Assembly: GCA_902779535.1 (NCBI GenBank)
Contig: CACZBX010000014.1
Coordinates: forward strand, 26,638 to 90,637
DNA length: 64,000 nucleotides
From: an uncultured Bacteroidales bacterium
GTDB taxonomy: Bacteria > Bacteroidota > Bacteroidia > Bacteroidales > Bacteroidaceae
Direction: 5' to 3'
Positions within the stretch are counted from its first letter, which is position 1; the number at the start of each line of letters is the position of its first letter. The translations under genes were made by a program, and so were the position numbers. Below the pieces are notes generated by a model. That model was not told the origin of the DNA, did not search any database, and saw only the letters and a program-made list of their open reading frames with translations. Positions 38,280 through 47,470 of this stretch are shown here, piece after piece.

Positions 38280-38350
38280 ATGTTTCCCGTTTGAAACGAG
38301 CCTCGTTCAAACGAGTGAAACGAGTGCGTTTGGCTCGTTTAGGGAAACAT
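38280..38350. repeat. Nested palindromic block after dusB
   Basis: The outer arms ATGTTTCCC (38280-38288) and GGGAAACAT (38342-38350) are perfectly complementary. Between them the word AAACGAG occurs three times directly (38294, 38309 and 38318) and CTCGTT twice inverted (38302 and 38334). A T-rich stretch follows (38353-38371), so the block may serve as a terminator for dusB. Confidence 0.6.
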
Positions 38351-38386
38351 GCTTTGATTTTTAGTTTTTTTGCGTGAGCCGGCGAG

Positions 38387-38431
38387 TTTCTTCTTTGGTT
38401 CGGTTTCTTCTTTGCTCGGGCAAAGAAGAAA
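38387..38431. repeat. Direct and inverted TTTCTTCTTTG repeat
   Basis: TTTCTTCTTTG occurs at 38387-38397 and 38404-38414, and its perfect reverse complement at 38421-38431. The second copy and the inverted copy form an 11-base-pair hairpin with a six-base loop (CTCGGG). Together with the preceding block it fills most of the 306-base convergent gap; I see no gene in the gap. Confidence 0.6.
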
Positions 38432-38493
38432 TGAACAAGACTGATGCAGGTCTTCGATTAACCGTTAACCTTCTCGTCAGAATGAAAGAATAC

Positions 38494-41346
38494 TTATTTC
38501 ATCTCGTAGAACTCGTAGTTGTTCTCCCAGGTGAAAGTCTCGCCCGGTGCTACATGAATATCGATGTAGGTCTCAGGACAAACTGTATATGGAGCAGCCC
38601 AGAAAACCATGTTCGAAAGGGCATGATCGCCCGTCATGTTGACACCGATCTTGGAGGTGCGCTCCTCCATGGTAAACCCAAACCCTTCTTGAGCAGGGTC
38701 AAAACCTTGCATGGTCGACATCCATACCGATTCACCCGCCTGTATGCCACGAAGGAACTTCACTTCGTGCCCGCTCAGTTTGGCAATATCCTTACCTACA
38801 TTGATGTCGCCTTTAGGGGTAAACGGGAAATGTAACCTCCATGAAGGACGGACCGGCCTACGGTCGAGGGTCAGGAAATGATGGTTGTAAACATCCGAAT
38901 GGAACGCTTCCGTACCTTCGTTCGTGATAGCGTACTGAATGTTCAGTGCGTTCTCGCTCAACGTAAACTTCTTCGTATAGGTACAGATGAAGCCGTAGTT
39001 GCTGATCTTCTGTGTATAGGTAATCGAGTTGGATGTCGTCTCAATGTTCCATTCCCCATGGTCCAGAATCTTATACTGTTTGAATCGTTCATGTGCTTTC
39101 TCCTCCGGCTTCTCCAGAATGCCTACTCCCAGCTTCAGGAAGCCTTGCCCAATCTTCGCTTCTTCATACCCGATCGGTGAATACTCGTTGACGGGCCCGC
39201 TTCCGATGATGTGACTGAATGGGCTATAGATGGCATAGTCCTTATTCCACTCGCTGAAGTAGGTGTGTCCCTTGTAGGTCAGCTCCTTGATAAAGCCCGA
39301 CCAGTCGAAACGTGTGGCACGGTAGTATCCCTTTTGGTTATCGGGCAGATAGAACGTGGCCTGAATGTTCTCATTCGAGATCTTTGCCTGAGGGGCATCC
39401 CGTCGGTCGAGGATGGAGAGACGGTCGGACAGGCGACGAATCGTTTCTAATCGGAATGCACCGGGCCATGCAACGAGCCAGTCGTTGATTCTGCGGAATT
39501 CTCCTTTGGATGGGAATCCCCAACGACTCTCAAAATAGGCTTCGTTCTGAGAACCGGCAGGGCGCGTATGACCGTTGATGGTTAACGTGCCATCCGATAC
39601 CAACTGATTGCCGTTCTGCCAGATGGCGATGGCCTTCTCCTGCCACTGTTGGTCTCCGGTAATCTCAGCCAGTTCGATCCATTCGGGAATCCAGTACATC
39701 GCATACGGGTCCAGATGGTTATGTTGTACGGATACGGATGTCCCGCCGAATGTATGGTAATCGTATTCTGTGAAGTTATCGCCTTGCGGATAAACTTCGT
39801 TATAGTGCCAAAGCCATGTAGAAAGGTAATAGGAGATAGCCACTGCATCGTTGATATATGCCTTGTCGTTGGTCAGCTTGTAGAATCGCATGGCCGAACG
39901 AAGGAGGGCAATCGATGATTCCTTGTCTATACACCATGTATCCAACGCTCCGGCTGTAGTGAATCCCTTTTCTTTCAGTTCGGATAGGTAGAACTGATAG
40001 GCCTTCTTGGCCGAGTTCAGGTAGGCTTCGTTCTGACTTCTGCGATAAGCCTCAATCATGGCAGGGACAATAAAGCAGCCGATGGTGCCGTCGCGGTACA
40101 GGCATTCGCCATTTTTCTTCCATCCCTTCGCATAACATCCGTTTTCTTGCTGGTCGTTCATCACAAAGTTGCAGATGCCATACGCCAGGTTCTCGTAGGC
40201 CGGACGGTCAAATCCACATTGCTTGGCTACGTCGTAAGCCTCGAAGAAGTTGATTGCCGCCGTTCCCAGGTTGCAGGCGTCGATGGCGCTGTCGCGTCGG
40301 TAGAGCAAATCGTCGTATTGTACTACGAAAAGACCGTTGGAAAGGGCACATTTACTCCATGTATCCAAGGTAGCCATTCCCTTTTGAAGAGATTCCTGAT
40401 TACCGTTTTTGAGGTAGTCGTGAAGAAGGGAGATGGCATACGATGCGTTTTGTCCGCACCATCCGATCTCATATTTATTTCCACTGCGTTGTTTCCACGT
40501 ACCATTATCGGTCAAGTTCAGACCAATGCTGAATCCTTTGTATGATCCTTCCTCGGCCCAAAGAGATTCTTTTGCGTAACGAATTCCCAACTCCCACAAT
40601 TTTTCCGGTGCATAGATGTTGGCCGGTTCCTTGTCGGCCAGTTCCCAAGCTTTCTTCAGGAACGATTGGATGCCCGCATGTTCTTTCTGAACGGGTGTTA
40701 CGTGTACGTAAATGGACAGAACAACTTGTTCGCCTTTCTTGAGAGAATAGGTGTTTTGCGTTCCTTCGACGAATCGATCACGTGAGGCATACATCGTAGG
40801 CATCTCTTCTTCCGGCCAGATATAGCAGTGTTTGGTCTGGTTTTCTTCCGGTTGGATGGAAATGGCGAAGTCTTCTTTTTCTTGTTGAGGCACATCACTC
40901 CAGGTAGCGACGGCAAATTGTTCACCTTCCGAGTACATTGCTCCGGGGATTGGTGTCCGGCGATAGGAGATTGTTCGCCATACCCCATTCTCGTCGGCTC
41001 CTTTCGGCTCTTTCCCTCTTCCCCAATGATTACCATTGTACGATACAGAAGGGATCATCCAGAACGAGCTCTTGGAGAAATGAGTGAAATGGACTTGAAG
41101 TCGGGCATCATTGATCGCTTTTTTGGCGGTGAATTGGGCCGTTATCTTGAATGTTGTTGAATCGAGTTCGTCAATGTTGGTAAGTACATCGATTCCTTTT
41201 ACCTGAGGAATGTTCAGCATACCCAGGTCAACATCACCTGTTCTCAATATATATCCATCAGACTGCTTGTTCCATTGAAAAACATCGTTTGTCTGGCATG
41301 CCATCAGCATCAGACAAAACATTCCTAAAAAACCAATTCGCTTCAT
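38494..41346 (-). CDS. Large lipoprotein of unknown function, likely two-domain carbohydrate-active enzyme
   Basis: A 950-residue lipoprotein (lipobox LMAC, Cys17, followed by QTND). I do not recognise a named family. Residues about 30-220 look beta-rich. Residues about 240-660 have the helix-pair rhythm of an (alpha/alpha)6 barrel (WCGQNASYAISLLHDYLK, AAINFFEAYDVAKQCGF, GCFIVPAMIEAYRRSQNEAY, YAMYWIPEWIELAEITGDQQ). From about 690 to the end is a beta-sandwich resembling galactose mutarotase (SPFSHIIGSGPVNEYSPIGY, HSDVYNHHFLTLDRRPVRPS, PGETFTWENNYEFYEM). The combination is typical of periplasmic glycan-processing enzymes. It has its own -7 box and no close operon partner. Candidate catalytic acids cannot be chosen. 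Confidence 0.6.
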   Translation of the reverse strand: MKRIGFLGMFCLMLMACQTNDVFQWNKQSDGYILRTGDVDLGMLNIPQVKGIDVLTNIDELDSTTFKITAQFTAKKAINDARLQVHFTHFSKSSFWMIPSVSYNGNHWGRGKEPKGADENGVWRTISYRRTPIPGAMYSEGEQFAVATWSDVPQQEKEDFAISIQPEENQTKHCYIWPEEEMPTMYASRDRFVEGTQNTYSLKKGEQVVLSIYVHVTPVQKEHAGIQSFLKKAWELADKEPANIYAPEKLWELGIRYAKESLWAEEGSYKGFSIGLNLTDNGTWKQRSGNKYEIGWCGQNASYAISLLHDYLKNGNQESLQKGMATLDTWSKCALSNGLFVVQYDDLLYRRDSAIDACNLGTAAINFFEAYDVAKQCGFDRPAYENLAYGICNFVMNDQQENGCYAKGWKKNGECLYRDGTIGCFIVPAMIEAYRRSQNEAYLNSAKKAYQFYLSELKEKGFTTAGALDTWCIDKESSIALLRSAMRFYKLTNDKAYINDAVAISYYLSTWLWHYNEVYPQGDNFTEYDYHTFGGTSVSVQHNHLDPYAMYWIPEWIELAEITGDQQWQEKAIAIWQNGNQLVSDGTLTINGHTRPAGSQNEAYFESRWGFPSKGEFRRINDWLVAWPGAFRLETIRRLSDRLSILDRRDAPQAKISNENIQATFYLPDNQKGYYRATRFDWSGFIKELTYKGHTYFSEWNKDYAIYSPFSHIIGSGPVNEYSPIGYEEAKIGQGFLKLGVGILEKPEEKAHERFKQYKILDHGEWNIETTSNSITYTQKISNYGFICTYTKKFTLSENALNIQYAITNEGTEAFHSDVYNHHFLTLDRRPVRPSWRLHFPFTPKGDINVGKDIAKLSGHEVKFLRGIQAGESVWMSTMQGFDPAQEGFGFTMEERTSKIGVNMTGDHALSNMVFWAAPYTVCPETYIDIHVAPGETFTWENNYEFYEMK

Positions 41347-41372
41347 AATGCTTACTTTCTAATAATGCATGA

Positions 41373-41380
41373 CAAAAATA
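41373..41380 (-). promoter_or_regulatory. -7 promoter box for the large lipoprotein gene
   Basis: TATTTTTG on the minus strand, 27 bases before the start, fits TAnnTTTG. No clear -33 element. Confidence 0.4.
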
Positions 41381-41427
41381 CGATTAATCAGCTAAAAATG
41401 AAAGAACTAAGGAATAAATACTTTAAC

Positions 41428-41460
41428 TTGAGGAATTCAACATAAAAATGCCTAACTTTG
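41428..41460 (+). promoter_or_regulatory. Promoter of the methyltransferase-DPP4-purD operon
   Basis: TTG (41428-41430), a 22-base spacer and TAACTTTG (41453-41460) match the -33/-7 pattern, 32 bases before the start at 41492. Confidence 0.52.
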
Positions 41461-41491
41461 TCGCATTATTACTAACCTAAAATAAATTGAG

Positions 41492-42964
41492 ATGAATCAA
41501 GAATTCGAGATGATAGCCAAAACCTTCCAAGGACTGGAAGAAGTGCTAGCAAAAGAACTGATTGAGTTAGGAGCCAATGACGTTCAGATTGGTAGACGTA
41601 TGGTTTCATTCTGGGGCGACAAGGCTATGATGTACAAGGCAAACTTCTGCCTTCGTACGGCAATACGCATTTTAAAACCGATAAAACATTTTCAAGCAAA
41701 CGACGCTGATGCGGTATACGAACAGGTAAAGTTGGTCCCATGGGAATTATACATGGACAATACCAAATCGTTCGCCGTGGATGCTGTGGTTTATTCCGAA
41801 GAATTCCGTCATTCTAAATTCGTTGCATATAAGGTGAAGGATGCCATTGCCGACTATTTTCGTGATAAAACGGGCGAACGTCCGTCGGTTAGCGTGTCGA
41901 ATCCTGACCTATCCATCAATATTCATATTGCTGAAGACCGGTGTACGCTATCGTTGGATAGTTCGGGTGAATCGCTTCATCGCAGAGGCTATCGTCAGGA
42001 GACGATGGAAGCACCTCTCAACGAAGTCTTGGCAGCCGGTATGATCCTGTTGACTGGCTGGCATGGCGAATGTGACTTGATTGACCCGATGTGTGGCTCT
42101 GGTACGATTCCTATCGAGGCGGCCCTCATCGCTCAAAATATAGCACCTGGCGTATTCCGCAAAGGATATGCTTTCGAGAAATGGAACGATTTCGATGCTG
42201 AGCTGTTGGAAGATGTCTATAATGACGATTCTCACGAACGGATATTCGAACATTACATCTATGCTTACGATAACAATCCGAAGGCAATCGAAGTAGCGGA
42301 GCGGAACTTTAAGGCTGCAGGTGTATGTAAAGTGGTGAAATGGAAGGTTCAACCGTTCCAGCAATTTGAACAACCGGAAGAGAAAAGCATCATCATCACG
42401 AATCCTCCGTATGGAGAGCGCATCTCTTCAGAGGATTTGCTGGGATTGTATCAGATGATTGGAGAGCGCTTCAAGCATGCCTTCATGGGAAATGATGCGT
42501 GGGTGCTGAGTTATAAGGAAGAGTGTTTTGACAGTATCGGCCTGAAGCCGAGCGACCGTATATCATTGTTTAATGGTGCCCTCGCCTGTGAGTTCCGCAG
42601 GTATCAGATTTTTGGTGGAAAGTACAATGATTACCGGACAGATCACCATGAAGAGAAATTTAAGACAAACCGTGGTTCTTTCCGTCCCCATCACCTTGGA
42701 GAAAAGCGGACTGATATCCAGCGCAAGGGCAGGGAGAACTCGGAGGAAAGAAAGCCGTATGCCCGTAGGGAACAATCGGAACGGAAGCCAAGAGGCGAAC
42801 GTAGGACTGGTGAGAGGTCTGGCGAAAGAAGAGGAACCGGTGAACGAAAGGGCGGTGGCCGATTCACAAAAGGTGAAAAACGTACCGGCGATCGTAAGCC
42901 AGGAAGGAAACCGGCTTTTACTGAAAAGAAGGACAAATCCCCAAGAAACAATAAAATACAATGA
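41492..42964 (+). CDS. THUMP-domain rRNA methyltransferase (RlmL N-terminal-like) with basic tail
   Basis: A 490-residue SAM-dependent methyltransferase. An N-terminal ferredoxin-like/THUMP RNA-binding region (about 1-165, with SKFVAYKVKDAIADYFRDK) precedes a Rossmann core. That core has motif I DLIDPMCGSGTIPIEAAL and the catalytic NPPYGERI, which mark N2-guanine methylation of 23S rRNA as by RlmL (m2G2445). The last 100 or so residues are extremely rich in Arg, Glu, Lys and Gly (for example GERRTGERSGERRGTGERKG), a disordered RNA-binding tail not found in the E. coli enzyme. The stop is 4 bases before the DPP4 start. It leads a four-gene operon. Confidence 0.88.
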   Translation: MNQEFEMIAKTFQGLEEVLAKELIELGANDVQIGRRMVSFWGDKAMMYKANFCLRTAIRILKPIKHFQANDADAVYEQVKLVPWELYMDNTKSFAVDAVVYSEEFRHSKFVAYKVKDAIADYFRDKTGERPSVSVSNPDLSINIHIAEDRCTLSLDSSGESLHRRGYRQETMEAPLNEVLAAGMILLTGWHGECDLIDPMCGSGTIPIEAALIAQNIAPGVFRKGYAFEKWNDFDAELLEDVYNDDSHERIFEHYIYAYDNNPKAIEVAERNFKAAGVCKVVKWKVQPFQQFEQPEEKSIIITNPPYGERISSEDLLGLYQMIGERFKHAFMGNDAWVLSYKEECFDSIGLKPSDRISLFNGALACEFRRYQIFGGKYNDYRTDHHEEKFKTNRGSFRPHHLGEKRTDIQRKGRENSEERKPYARREQSERKPRGERRTGERSGERRGTGERKGGGRFTKGEKRTGDRKPGRKPAFTEKKDKSPRNNKIQ

Positions 42965-42968
42965 GTTT

Positions 42969-45173
42969 ATGAAGAGAGTAGTTATTCTTTTAGTCGGTAT
43001 GATGATGGTTAGTTCAACAGTCATGGCACAAGGAACAAAGAGTTTCACGTTGGAAGACTTGATGCCGGGTGGTTCGAATTACTTCAACTTAATGCCTGAG
43101 AATAAGTACGGACTGAGTTGGTGGAAAGATATCGTGGTAGAAGGCGAGATAGATGAGCTGAAGACCATGGATCCCAAAACCGGCAAGGAGAATGTGCTGA
43201 TAACGCGTGACGAGATTAATCAGATCCTGGATGCAAAAGGATTAGGAAAGGTACGTAGTCTCTACGATGCTTCGTTCCCTTATGCAGAAAAAGTGTTGAT
43301 GGTGAATACTCCGAGCCGTGTGCTGATCGACCTTGATAAGAAAGAGGTTATCTGGAGTCAGCCACGTGCGGAACGTGCAGCCAACATGGACTGGAATAAG
43401 GAGAGCCGTCACTTAGCCTATACGATAGACAACAACTTGTATGTCTTCACGGCAGCGGGCGAACAGCAACAGGTGACCAACGAACCTCAGGGAGTCGTTT
43501 GTGGACAAAGTGTGCATCGCAATGAATTTGGTATTCACAAGGGCACGTTCTGGAGCCCGAAGGGCAACCTGTTAGCCTTCTATCGCATGGATGAATCGAT
43601 GGTAACCGATTACCCTCAGGTGAATACGACGACTCGGATTGCTACATTAGCCCCTGATAAATATCCGATGGCTGGCATGACCAGTCATAAAGTAACGGTC
43701 GGAGTGTACAATCCTGCTACCAAGCAGACCGTGTTCATGAAGGCTGGAGACCCGACAGATCGCTATTTTACGAACGTTGCATGGAGCCCGGATGAGCAAC
43801 ATATCTACATCATTGAACTGAACCGTGATCAGAACCATGCACAGCTGGTGAGCTACAACGCTGCGACTGGTGAGAAGGAAGGTGTTCTCTATGAGGAAGA
43901 ACATCCGAAATATGTAGAGCCGTCACAGCCAATCGTCTTCTTGCCTTGGGATCAAACGAAATTTATCTATCAGAGTCAGCGTGATGGTTTCAACCATCTT
44001 TATCTGTTTGACACGAAAACCCCAGTTTATCCTGAACTGCACAAGAACTCATTTGGCAGCTCTTATCGCGAAAGCCTGAAAGTACGCCAGTTGACGAAGG
44101 GTGACTGGCTGGTTCAAAGCATCGTTGGCTTTAACGAGAAGACCAAAGAGATTATCATCACAAGTACGGAGATCTCGCCTTTGCAGAGTAATGCCTTCAC
44201 CGTCAATGTGAAGACCGGCAAGCGCCAACTCATCGGTGAGAAAGATGCAATGCATGGAGTCCAGTTATCGGGTAGTGGTAATTATGTCATCGATAATTAT
44301 TCGTCGTTCAACATTGCTCGAAGAATAGAGGTTCGTCCGACCAATGGCAAGGGAAAGGTGTTCACATTGTTGGATGCCAAGGATCCGATGAAAGACTATC
44401 GGATGCCTGAGATCACCTTGGGTACCATCAAGGCTGCTGATGGTCAGACTGATTTATATTATCGCTTAGTTAAACCGGTTGATTTCGACCCCAATAAACA
44501 GTATCCTGCAGTGATCTATGTTTATGGTGGCCCACATGCCCAGATGATTCACAATGTTCGTAACTACGGTGCCGGAGGATGGGACATCTATATGGCACAA
44601 CTGGGATATGTCATGTTGACGGTGGATAATCGTGGTAGCGAGAATCGTGGTTTGGGCTTCGAGAATTGCACGTTCCGTCAGTTGGGTACTGAGGAGATGA
44701 AGGACCAGATGAAAGGTGTAGAACTGTTGAAATCGTTGCCGTATGTCGACAAAGACCGTATCGGTGTGCATGGATGGAGCTTTGGTGGATTTATGACGAC
44801 CAATCTGATGCTGACCTATAACGATACGTTTAAAGTGGGTGTTGCCGGTGGACCGGTAATCGACTGGGCTTATTACGAAGTGATGTATGGCGAGCGCTAC
44901 ATGGACACGCCTCAAACGAATCCTGAAGGCTATGAGAAGGCGAACCTGAAGTTGCGTGCCAAGGACTTGAAAGGACGTTTGCAGATTATCATCGGTGCCA
45001 ACGATCCGACCGTTGTTCCACAACACGCCATCACCTTCCTGCGTGCCTGCATTGATGCAGAGACACAGCCCGACTATTTTATCTATCCAGGTGATGGGCA
45101 TAACATGTTTGGCCGCGATCGCGTTCATCTATATACTCGTATCACCCGCTATTTTGAGGACCATTTAAAATAA
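42969..45173 (+). CDS. Dipeptidyl peptidase IV (S9 family)
   Basis: A 734-residue periplasmic serine peptidase. ATG 42969 gives a signal peptide ([20 protein letters not shown]). The beta-propeller comes first (residues about 60-470), then the alpha/beta hydrolase domain with catalytic Ser in [14 protein letters not shown], Asp in [13 protein letters not shown] and His in [10 protein letters not shown]. The propeller segment with [12 protein letters not shown] resembles the DPP4 substrate-anchoring region. It releases X-Pro or X-Ala dipeptides from peptide N-termini. It follows the methyltransferase by 4 bases and precedes purD by 5 bases. Confidence 0.9.
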   Translation: MKRVVILLVGMMMVSSTVMAQGTKSFTLEDLMPGGSNYFNLMPENKYGLSWWKDIVVEGEIDELKTMDPKTGKENVLITRDEINQILDAKGLGKVRSLYDASFPYAEKVLMVNTPSRVLIDLDKKEVIWSQPRAERAANMDWNKESRHLAYTIDNNLYVFTAAGEQQQVTNEPQGVVCGQSVHRNEFGIHKGTFWSPKGNLLAFYRMDESMVTDYPQVNTTTRIATLAPDKYPMAGMTSHKVTVGVYNPATKQTVFMKAGDPTDRYFTNVAWSPDEQHIYIIELNRDQNHAQLVSYNAATGEKEGVLYEEEHPKYVEPSQPIVFLPWDQTKFIYQSQRDGFNHLYLFDTKTPVYPELHKNSFGSSYRESLKVRQLTKGDWLVQSIVGFNEKTKEIIITSTEISPLQSNAFTVNVKTGKRQLIGEKDAMHGVQLSGSGNYVIDNYSSFNIARRIEVRPTNGKGKVFTLLDAKDPMKDYRMPEITLGTIKAADGQTDLYYRLVKPVDFDPNKQYPAVIYVYGGPHAQMIHNVRNYGAGGWDIYMAQLGYVMLTVDNRGSENRGLGFENCTFRQLGTEEMKDQMKGVELLKSLPYVDKDRIGVHGWSFGGFMTTNLMLTYNDTFKVGVAGGPVIDWAYYEVMYGERYMDTPQTNPEGYEKANLKLRAKDLKGRLQIIIGANDPTVVPQHAITFLRACIDAETQPDYFIYPGDGHNMFGRDRVHLYTRITRYFEDHLK

Positions 45174-45178
45174 AGAAT

Positions 45179-46447
45179 ATGAAACTATTATTATTAGGAT
45201 CGGGAGGACGTGAGCATGCGTTGGCATGGAAAATCGCTCAAAGTCCGAAAATAGAGAAATTATTCATTGCTCCGGGCAATGCTGGTATGAGCAACGTCGG
45301 AGAAAATGTCGCAATAAAAGTTAATGATTTCGAGGCTATCCGTCAGTTCGTCATCGACCGTCAGGTGGATATGGTGGTGGTAGGGCCGGAAGTGCCGTTG
45401 GTAGAAGGCATCTCTGATTATTTTAAACAGGACGAGGCGTTAAAGTCGATCCCTGTCATTGGTCCGTCAAAGGAAGGTGCGCAGATGGAGGGCAGCAAGG
45501 AGTTTGCAAAGCGTTTCATGCAGCGCCATCACATTCCTACAGCCAGATATCAAGCCTTTAACTCAAGCACGTTGAACGAAGGTCTGGCTTTCTTGGAAAC
45601 ATTGGAGGCTCCTTACGTGCTGAAAGCAGACGGCTTGGCAGCCGGAAAAGGAGTGCTCATCCTTCCAACATTGGATGAGGCCAAGAAGGAACTGAAGGAG
45701 ATGCTTGGAGGTATGTTCGGCGAGGCTTCATCTACCGTCGTTATCGAAGAATTCCTGAGTGGAATAGAATGTTCTGTGTTCGTCCTCACGGATGGCAAGC
45801 ACTATAAGATCTTACCGGAGGCAAAAGATTACAAACGTATTGGTGAGGGCGATAAGGGATTGAATACCGGTGGTATGGGTAGTGTGTCTCCTGTACCTTT
45901 CGCCGATGAGGCTTGGATGAAGAAGGTCGAGGATCGTATCATCCGTCCTACAGTCGAAGGATTGGCAGCCGAAGGAATCGATTATAAAGGTTTTATCTTC
46001 TTCGGGCTGATTAATGTTAAGGGTGATCCGATGGTCATTGAATACAATGTCCGTATGGGTGATCCTGAAACAGAATCTGTGATGCTCCGCATCAAGAGTG
46101 ACCTGGTCGACTTGTTGGAAGGCGTCGCTGAAGGAAACCTTGATGAGAAGATCCTTGAGATTGATGAGCGTGCAGCCGTCTGTGTGATGTTGGTGTCAGG
46201 AGGTTATCCGGAACATTACGACAAAGGCTACGAGATTACGGGCCTGGACGAAGTGAAAGATAGTATTGTCTTCCATGCAGGAACAACACTGAAGGATGGC
46301 AAGATTGTGACCAGTGGGGGCCGAGTGATTGCAGTTAGCTCGTATGGCTCTAATAAGGAGGAAGCCTTGGCTCAGTCATTTGCCAATGCGAAGAAGATTC
46401 AATTCGAAAAGAAATATTTCCGCTCGGATATAGGTGCAGATTTATAA
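45179..46447 (+). CDS. purD: Phosphoribosylamine--glycine ligase (GAR synthetase)
   Basis: A 422-residue ATP-grasp enzyme, the second step of purine synthesis. The N-terminal [20 protein letters not shown] is diagnostic. [18 protein letters not shown] is the ATP-grasp glycine-rich loop. [13 protein letters not shown] and [20 protein letters not shown] carry the metal and substrate site. Length matches the family. It is the third gene of a tightly spaced operon; nothing else in the operon is a purine gene, so the grouping seems one of convenience. Confidence 0.96.
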   Translation: MKLLLLGSGGREHALAWKIAQSPKIEKLFIAPGNAGMSNVGENVAIKVNDFEAIRQFVIDRQVDMVVVGPEVPLVEGISDYFKQDEALKSIPVIGPSKEGAQMEGSKEFAKRFMQRHHIPTARYQAFNSSTLNEGLAFLETLEAPYVLKADGLAAGKGVLILPTLDEAKKELKEMLGGMFGEASSTVVIEEFLSGIECSVFVLTDGKHYKILPEAKDYKRIGEGDKGLNTGGMGSVSPVPFADEAWMKKVEDRIIRPTVEGLAAEGIDYKGFIFFGLINVKGDPMVIEYNVRMGDPETESVMLRIKSDLVDLLEGVAEGNLDEKILEIDERAAVCVMLVSGGYPEHYDKGYEITGLDEVKDSIVFHAGTTLKDGKIVTSGGRVIAVSSYGSNKEEALAQSFANAKKIQFEKKYFRSDIGADL

Positions 46448-46448
46448 G

Positions 46449-47372
46449 ATGAACCTTGCAAGAAGATTTCAGCGTGAACTTACAACGGGAAGGATTACCC
46501 TTCCCGTTTCCGTCTTGTTGAGTCTGCTGTTGTGGAGCAGAAGTTTGGATTCCGCAGACGCATACATCAACTTGATGGTCTTTGCCCTTATCGGTTACCT
46601 ATCTATCGAGATTAATACGGTCTTCAGCCTGATACGTAATCGTACGACATTGCATGCGTGTATGTTCTGGCTGATCTCCGGGATCTGTGTGTTCTTGCAT
46701 CCTTTCCGATTGGTACATCTCATCCCGTTGGCTTTCATGCTCGCTTTCTTTCAACTATTTGGCAGTTATGAGCGAGAAGAATGTAAATCGAATGCCTTTA
46801 ATACTTTTTTCTGCCTGAGTGCATGTAGCCTGCTGTCTCCTCATTTTATTTATTTTTGCATACCTTTCTTAATCGGAATGATTGCATTCCGTTCAATCAG
46901 TTTTCAGACATTCCTGACGGGTTTACTGGGGATAGTCCTTCCATATTGGTTCCTGTTTGGCTATGCTTTTTTAACCGATAACATGAGCCTTTTCTTTAGT
47001 CCATTCCACTCTATGATCACGATGGCCCCCATCAGTTATGGCACCATCTCCTTGTCACAGTGGATTGCGATCGGTTTCATCTCAGTTTGTGGCCTTGTCA
47101 GCAGTGCGCATTACATGACTGTTTCTCATCAAGACAAGACCAAGGTGCGGATTTTGCTATCTTTCCTTATCTTCATTGAAGTATGTATTGCCGTTGCGTT
47201 CTTGCTTCAACCACAGCACCTTATCCCACTTTTCATTACCCAAACGTTTATCACCTCCATCATGACCAGTCATCTGCTGGTTCTTACACGGACGCGTTTT
47301 TCGTTTATCATGCTCATATCGATCCTTGTCTTTCTGATGTGTTGGGCGATATATAGTCTGATTATGGAATAG
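46449..47372 (+). CDS. Polytopic membrane protein of unknown function
   Basis: A 307-residue hydrophobic protein. ATG 46449 is one base after the purD stop; a codon at 46434 is in frame but overlaps purD. I count about eight to ten likely membrane helices, among them LPVSVLLSLLLW, TLHACMFWLISGICVFLHPF, LVHLIPLAFMLAFFQLFG and FSFIMLISILVFLMCWAIYS. There are no recognisable motifs. A basic N-terminus (MNLARRFQRELTTGR) suggests the cytoplasmic side. Similar unannotated proteins follow purD in other Bacteroidetes as far as I know, but I cannot assign a function. A long terminator follows. Confidence 0.65.
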   Translation: MNLARRFQRELTTGRITLPVSVLLSLLLWSRSLDSADAYINLMVFALIGYLSIEINTVFSLIRNRTTLHACMFWLISGICVFLHPFRLVHLIPLAFMLAFFQLFGSYEREECKSNAFNTFFCLSACSLLSPHFIYFCIPFLIGMIAFRSISFQTFLTGLLGIVLPYWFLFGYAFLTDNMSLFFSPFHSMITMAPISYGTISLSQWIAIGFISVCGLVSSAHYMTVSHQDKTKVRILLSFLIFIEVCIAVAFLLQPQHLIPLFITQTFITSIMTSHLLVLTRTRFSFIMLISILVFLMCWAIYSLIME

Positions 47373-47412
47373 TATAGATTTCTTCTCGTCAATACTTTGT
47401 AAGGGGTAGTAA

Positions 47413-47453
47413 AAAGATGAAGGGCATTTCATTGTGAAATGCCCTTCATCTTT
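47413..47453 (+). terminator. Long bidirectional terminator between convergent operons
   Basis: A 19-base-pair perfect stem (47413-47431 with 47435-47453) has a three-base loop, with an A-run on the left and TTT on the right. It closes the plus operon and, 18 bases after the DPP7 stop, the minus operon. Confidence 0.9.
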
Positions 47454-47470
47454 GCTATGCGAAGAGATCT

